Source: Leucobacter sp. CX169 (GTDB taxonomy: Bacteria; Actinomycetota; Actinomycetes; Actinomycetales; Microbacteriaceae). Taken from it: DNA of 64,000 nt. The stretch lies in contig NZ_CP071051.1 in assembly GCF_017161405.1 (NCBI RefSeq), forward strand, positions 1,550,001 to 1,614,000, in the 5' to 3' direction. The position numbers and the translations under genes were made by a program. Numbering within the stretch: the stretch's first letter is position 1; every line of letters begins with the position of its first letter. The notes below the pieces were generated by a model. That model did no database searches. It was not told where the DNA came from and saw only the letters and a list, made by a program, of their open reading frames with translations. Positions 59,811 through 64,000 of this stretch are shown piece after piece.

Positions 59811-61798
59811 GCGAGACACGGAGCCAACAGCAGTCTCCCCCGGCACGCGGGCCCATGGGCGGTCGCGGCCCGATGGGTGGCGGGGCGGGTGCGCCGGTCG
59901 TGAAAGCGAAGAACTTTCTCCCGTCGGCGAAGCGGCTGCTCGGAACGCTTCGTCAGGATGCCAGCAGGATCCTCCTGGTGCTCGTGTTAGGGGTCCTGAG
60001 CGTCGGGCTGACGGTGACCGGGCCGAAGCTGCTGGGCGAAGGCACGAACATTGTGTTCAACGGTTTCATCTCGCTGCAGTTCCCGAAAGGGACCACACAG
60101 GCGCAGATTGTCGATCAGCTCACGGCAGCCGGGAACACGGACCAGGCGGACATGTTGCGCTCGATGGCGATCACCCCCGGGCAGGGCATCGACTTTGCGC
60201 ACCTCGGGTGGATCCTGACTCTGGTGCTCGCTGTGTACACGTTGGGCAGCGTGTTCGCGCTCTTCCAGGCGCGCATCTTGAACGTCGTGGTGCAGCGGGC
60301 GACGCACCGGATACGGCTCCAGGTTGAGGACAAGATCCATCGGCTTCCGCTGAGCTATTTCGACCGTGTGCAGCGCGGCGAGCTCCTGAGCCGAGTCACG
60401 AACGATGTCGACAATATCGGTCAGTCACTCCAACAGACCCTGTCCCAAATCATCACCTCGCTGCTCACCGTCATTGGCGTCTTGCTCATGATGTTCCTCA
60501 TCTCACCCCTGCTCGCCGCGATCGCGCTCGTCACCATTCCGCTGACGATTCTCATCACAGTCTTGGTCGCCCGGCGCTCGCAGAAGCTCTTCACCGAGCA
60601 GTGGAAGCAGACGGGCATCCTGAACGCCCGGGTCGAAGAGACCTTCTCGGGCCACGCCGTGGTCAAGGTCTTTGGACACCAGCGAGAGGCCGAGGAAGCA
60701 TTTGCCGCCGAGAACGACCGCGTGTATCGGGCGAGCTTCGGCGCCCAGTTTGTGTCGGGCATCATCATGCCGAGCATGACCTTCATCGGCAATCTCGTCT
60801 ACGTCGCGATCGCCGTGGTGGGCGGCATCCGCGTGGCTGCAGGCCAGATGTCCATCGGCGACGTACAAGCGTTTATCCAGTACTCGCGGCAGTTCACCCA
60901 GCCGCTCACTCAGCTCGGATCGATGGCGAACCTGCTGCAGTCGGGCGTCGCGAGCGCCGAGCGGGTATTCGAGTTGCTCGACGAGGAGGAACAGACCCCG
61001 GACGACGATCCTGCCGCAACGGTGTCCCCGACAGCGAGCCACCTCGAGTTCACGGACGTCTCGTTCCGCTACGCCCCGGACAAGCCACTCATCGAGGGGT
61101 TGAACCTGTCCGTGCACCCGGGCAGCACCGTCGCCATCGTGGGCCCGACGGGCGCGGGCAAGACGACGCTGGTCAACCTAGTCATGCGTTTCTACGACGT
61201 GAACTCCGGCGAGATCACCCTCAGCACGGGTGAGGATGCAGCCGCAGAATCGGTCGACATTCGGCGGATGAGCCGGGACGACCTCCGCGCCCGCACCGGA
61301 ATGGTGCTGCAGGACACCTGGCTGTTCGCCGGAACCATTCGCGAGAACATCCTGTACGGGCGTCCTTCCGCAAGCGAGGAGGAATTGAGTGAGGCGGCAT
61401 CTGCCGCCTACGTCGACCGGTTCGTGCACATGTTGCCCGAGGGGTACGACACGCTGCTCGATGACGAGGCCACCAATCTGAGCGTCGGCGAACGGCAGCT
61501 CATCACCATCGCGCGCGCCTTCATCGCCGACCCGCGGCTCCTCATCCTCGATGAAGCCACCTCGTCCGTCGACACACGCACCGAGCTTCTCATTCAGCGC
61601 GCGATGTCGAAGCTCCGCGAGAATCGCACCGCGTTTGTGATCGCTCACCGCCTGTCCACCATCCGCGACGCCGATCTCATTCTGGTCATGGAGGACGGCT
61701 CGATTGTTGAGCAGGGCACGCACGGCGAACTTCTGGCGGCGAAGGGTGCGTACTGGCGGCTGTACAACGCGCAGTTTGACGCCCCCATGAACGAGTAG
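59807..61798 (+). CDS. Heterodimeric ABC exporter, subunit with canonical Walker B
   Basis: 663 residues from GTG 59807. A Gly/Pro-rich start, six helices with a long first extracellular loop (ISLQFPKGTTQAQIVDQLTA), then the ABC domain: Walker A IVGPTGAGKTTLVN, signature NLSVGERQLITIARAF, Walker B LILDEATSSVD. The signature is altered (SVGE instead of SGGQ), while Walker B keeps its Glu, the mirror image of its partner. Together they form one active and one degenerate ATP site. Exports lipids or hydrophobic drugs; substrate unknown. Confidence 0.92.
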   Translation: MSETRSQQQSPPARGPMGGRGPMGGGAGAPVVKAKNFLPSAKRLLGTLRQDASRILLVLVLGVLSVGLTVTGPKLLGEGTNIVFNGFISLQFPKGTTQAQIVDQLTAAGNTDQADMLRSMAITPGQGIDFAHLGWILTLVLAVYTLGSVFALFQARILNVVVQRATHRIRLQVEDKIHRLPLSYFDRVQRGELLSRVTNDVDNIGQSLQQTLSQIITSLLTVIGVLLMMFLISPLLAAIALVTIPLTILITVLVARRSQKLFTEQWKQTGILNARVEETFSGHAVVKVFGHQREAEEAFAAENDRVYRASFGAQFVSGIIMPSMTFIGNLVYVAIAVVGGIRVAAGQMSIGDVQAFIQYSRQFTQPLTQLGSMANLLQSGVASAERVFELLDEEEQTPDDDPAATVSPTASHLEFTDVSFRYAPDKPLIEGLNLSVHPGSTVAIVGPTGAGKTTLVNLVMRFYDVNSGEITLSTGEDAAAESVDIRRMSRDDLRARTGMVLQDTWLFAGTIRENILYGRPSASEEELSEAASAAYVDRFVHMLPEGYDTLLDDEATNLSVGERQLITIARAFIADPRLLILDEATSSVDTRTELLIQRAMSKLRENRTAFVIAHRLSTIRDADLILVMEDGSIVEQGTHGELLAAKGAYWRLYNAQFDAPMNE

Positions 61799-61829
61799 CG
61801 GCCCGGCCCGAGAGGTCACCTCGCGTCGA

Positions 61830-61835
61830 TAGAAT
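61830..61835 (+). promoter_or_regulatory. -10 box of the MFS gene with leaderless-type spacing
   Basis: TAGAAT ends 5 nt before the GTG at 61841; with initiation about 6-7 nt downstream the mRNA would begin at the start codon. Confidence 0.5.
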
Positions 61836-61840
61836 GTGGT

Positions 61841-63034
61841 GTGCCCGCAACCCGCAAAACCTTCCCTTTCGAGGTGTGGGCGCTCGTCGCAGGCGGTTTC
61901 ACCGTCGCGCTGGGCTACGGCGTCGTCGCGCCGGCGATTCCGCAGTTCGCCAAGGCATTCGATGTATCCAACCTGGCGGCCAGCGCGATCGTCAGCGCAT
62001 TCGCGCTCATGCGACTCGTGTCGGCTCCACTCGCTGGATGGCTGGTCAGCCGCTTCGGCGAACGGCGCATCTACACAATCGGCATTCTGATCGTCGCGCT
62101 CTCCACCGGAGCCTGCGCCCTCGCGGCGAGTTATCCGCAGCTGATCGTGCTCCGCGGCCTCGGCGGTATCGGATCCGCGATGTTCAGCATCGCGGCGACC
62201 GCGCTGCTCGTGAAGGTCAGCCCGGTCGAGGCTCGCGGGCGGGTCGCCAGCATCAATTCGGCTGGCTTCCTCCTCGGCGGCCTGCTCGGACCCGTGTTCG
62301 GTGCACTGGTGGCGAGCTTCGGGATCCGAGCGCCTTTCGTCTTCTACTTCATTACGTTGGTGGCCGCCGCCACCATCGTCAGCGTCGCCCTGCGGGGCTC
62401 GAAGGTCGCGGGTGTTGCCGGGCCGCGCCTCGCGAGCGACCTGGAGCCGCTGCCGCTACGAGAAGCCCTTCGCCTCCCCGAGTTTCGCGCGCTCCTCTTC
62501 TCGGTCTTCAGCTTCGGCTGGTCATCGTTTGGCGTGCGCGTCTCAGTAGTACCACTCTTTGTCGCGGCAGCGCTCGGCGGCGATGCCAGTGTCGCGGCAT
62601 GGGTGCTCGCCGCGTATGCCGCAGGGAACGCGCTGCTCATCTTCCCCGCCGGCCGATGGACTGATCGGCTAGGCCGCAAGCCCTTGCTCATCATCGGCAT
62701 GGCGATCATGACGCTCGGCTACCTGGTGTTTCCCGCCTCGCCGACGGTCGGCCTCGCGATGGCCTGCATGTTCGTTGCCGGTGCCGGATCCGCTCTCGCG
62801 AACCCGGCGCAGCAGGCAGTGCTCGCCGACGTCGTGGGCAAGCGACCGGGTGGAACCGTGGTCGCCGCGTACTCGATGTCCGCAGACCTGGGTGGCGTGC
62901 TCGGCCCACTCATCGCCGGTGCGATTGTGGACCTCGCCGGCTTTGGCTGGGCCTTCGCCGCAACGGCGGCACTCCTCGTGGTCGCGCTGTCGTTCTGGGG
63001 CGTGTCTCCCGACTCGCGCCGGCGAACCGCCTAG
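61841..63034 (+). CDS. MFS transporter
   Basis: 397 residues, twelve helices. SAPLAGWLVSRFGERRIYTI contains motif A, and the second-half equivalent is FPAGRWTDRLGRKPLLIIGM. GIGSAMFSIAATALLVKVSP and NSAGFLLGGLLGPVFGALVA have the helix-5 antiporter pattern (motif C-like GPxxG). A drug or metabolite exporter of unknown substrate. No ribosome site and a -10 box right before it indicate a leaderless transcript. Convergent with def, overlapping by 4 nt. Confidence 0.85.
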   Translation: MPATRKTFPFEVWALVAGGFTVALGYGVVAPAIPQFAKAFDVSNLAASAIVSAFALMRLVSAPLAGWLVSRFGERRIYTIGILIVALSTGACALAASYPQLIVLRGLGGIGSAMFSIAATALLVKVSPVEARGRVASINSAGFLLGGLLGPVFGALVASFGIRAPFVFYFITLVAAATIVSVALRGSKVAGVAGPRLASDLEPLPLREALRLPEFRALLFSVFSFGWSSFGVRVSVVPLFVAAALGGDASVAAWVLAAYAAGNALLIFPAGRWTDRLGRKPLLIIGMAIMTLGYLVFPASPTVGLAMACMFVAGAGSALANPAQQAVLADVVGKRPGGTVVAAYSMSADLGGVLGPLIAGAIVDLAGFGWAFAATAALLVVALSFWGVSPDSRRRTA

Positions 63035-63597
63035 CCCTCGAGGTCGTCGATTCCCGGGGTCCAGCTGATGCCGGGCTCGCCCCAGCCGTTGCGCCGCTCT
63101 GCCTTCATCGCGCGACGCGAGAACGGCAGCACGAGGCGGTCAACGTAGAGCAGCCCCTCGAGGTGGTCGTACTCGTGCTGCAGGATGCGGGCGAACCAAC
63201 CGCTCGCCGTGATCTCGAACGGCTTGCCCTCGATATCTTGCGCCCGCAGCAGCGCGCGGTCGGACCGGCGCAGCGCGTACCGCTCCCCGGGGAAGGAGAG
63301 GCAGCCCTCTTCCTCGGTTTCTTCGCTGGGCAGGCCTGGCTCGGGCGGCGAGATCCAGAGCTCGGGGTTGATCGCGACGCCCCGGGCAGGGGCCTCGTCC
63401 TGGTCGGCGTAGTCCCAGACGAAGACGCGGAGGCCCACGCCCACCTGCGGCGCCGCGAGCCCGACGCCGGGGGCGGCGACGGTCGTCTCGAACATGTCGC
63501 TCACCAACGTCCGCAGTTCCTGGTCGAACTCGGTGACGGGAGCAGCGGGGCGATGCAGCACGGGTTCGCCCGAGATGCGAATGGGAAGAATGGCCAT
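63031..63597 (-). CDS. def: Peptide deformylase
   Basis: 188 residues. All three motifs are present: GVGLAAPQ (about 44-51), EEEGCLSFPG with the metal-binding Cys, and QHEYDHLEG with the two His and catalytic Glu. Removes the formyl group from new proteins. Actinobacteria often have two copies. The last codons overlap the convergent MFS gene. Confidence 0.96.
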   Translation of the reverse strand: MAILPIRISGEPVLHRPAAPVTEFDQELRTLVSDMFETTVAAPGVGLAAPQVGVGLRVFVWDYADQDEAPARGVAINPELWISPPEPGLPSEETEEEGCLSFPGERYALRRSDRALLRAQDIEGKPFEITASGWFARILQHEYDHLEGLLYVDRLVLPFSRRAMKAERRNGWGEPGISWTPGIDDLEG

Positions 63598-63698
63598 GCG
63601 TCAAGCCTAACCATCCCTGGCCGCTCGGGCGGACGCAGTGGGCGATAGACTCGTCCCCGCGCCAGCACCCCGCATGCGCCGCAGAAGGAGCACACGTC

Positions 63699-64000
63699 AT
63701 GTCGAACACCCCCGCCGAGCAACTCGTCTGGATCGACTGTGAGATGACCGGCCTGGACGTCGAGAACGATGGCCTCGTGGAAATCGGCGTCATCGTGACC
63801 GATTTCGACCTTGTCCCGCTCGATCCAGGATTCCAGCTCGTGATCAACCCCGGACCGCAGGCGCTCGCGCAGATGAACGATTTCGTCCGCAACATGCACG
63901 AGACATCGGGGCTTTCCGAGCTCATCGAGGAAGGGGCCACCCTCGAAGAAGCCGAGGCACAGGTGATCGCCTACATTGATCGCTTTGTCCCCGCAGGCCG
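63699..64000 (+). CDS. orn: Oligoribonuclease, N-terminal half (cut by window edge)
   Basis: 100 codons visible from ATG 63699 with AGAAGGAG. LVWIDCEMTGLDVENDGLVE contains the DxE of the DEDD exonuclease fold; VIVTDFDLVPLDPGFQLVI follows. It degrades 2-5 nt RNA to mononucleotides and is essential in many bacteria. The remaining catalytic residues lie beyond the window. Confidence 0.95.
   Translation, partial: MSNTPAEQLVWIDCEMTGLDVENDGLVEIGVIVTDFDLVPLDPGFQLVINPGPQALAQMNDFVRNMHETSGLSELIEEGATLEEAEAQVIAYIDRFVPAG

Overview
The window is high-GC actinobacterial DNA, most likely from Micrococcales (Microbacteriaceae-like). This placement rests on composition, actinobacterial-type conjugation proteins, a mycothiol-type arsenate reductase and Shine-Dalgarno usage; the genus cannot be fixed from sequence alone. 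From the left edge to about 57.2 kb it is one large integrated conjugative element (ICE) loaded with cargo. From 57.2 kb to the end it is ordinary chromosome.

ICE backbone. A large serine recombinase (55434-57173) lies at the right end, and its reading frame runs into the 3' half of a tRNA-Arg(TCT) gene on the opposite strand, which marks the right attachment junction. The left junction is outside the window. Transfer and maintenance genes are a MobF relaxase-helicase (5446-8982), a Prim-Pol primase (25850), a DUF2637/SpdB-like membrane protein (26737), a ParB-like protein (29054), a VirB8-like protein (30699), an M23 peptidase with a lytic-type N-terminal domain (31395), two tandem tiny membrane proteins (32629, 33010), a VirB6/TrbL-like channel protein (33367), an SCO6880-type protein (34942), a VirB4-like ATPase (38070), a VirD4/TraG coupling protein (51926), an SSB (53766) and several small ICE proteins. 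A long surface protein with a thioester-type domain and an LAVTG anchor (2231-5290) probably aids cell-cell contact.

Cargo. (1) 9.3-16.5 kb: antibiotic-type genes, namely an ABC-F protein overlapping an MFS exporter, a DHA2 exporter split by an IS3-family element, and an AraC regulator. (2) 16.6-19.3 kb: three uncharacterised genes on the minus strand. (3) 19.7 kb: an orphan DNA methyltransferase. (4) 20.9-23.4 kb: an IS481-type transposon with a cmx-like chloramphenicol exporter and a decayed transposase. (5) 36.5-37.9 kb: an AT-richer, opposite-strand gene inside the secretion operon, possibly a nuclease. (6) 39.7-50.6 kb: a metal island made of MerR/SulP, a seven-gene overlapping trxB-trxA-acr3-arsR/arsC-chrA-arsC-arsC operon, and a recombinase/XRE/zinc-ribbon trio that may mobilise it.

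Patterns not explained by gene calls. A short oriented motif, GYACCTR, lies 35-62 nt upstream of 12 ICE genes, nearly always in the intergenic gap, including the adhesin and the methyltransferase. Two drug pumps of different families are preceded by leader-peptide modules with the same design: a -10 box, 7 nt, ATG-TCR-AGT-CC, then a hairpin.

Chromosome (57.2-64.0 kb): tRNA-Arg, a HEAT-repeat protein, a heterodimeric ABC exporter pair with complementary degenerate and consensus ATP sites, an MFS transporter with a leaderless-type start, peptide deformylase, and the start of oligoribonuclease.
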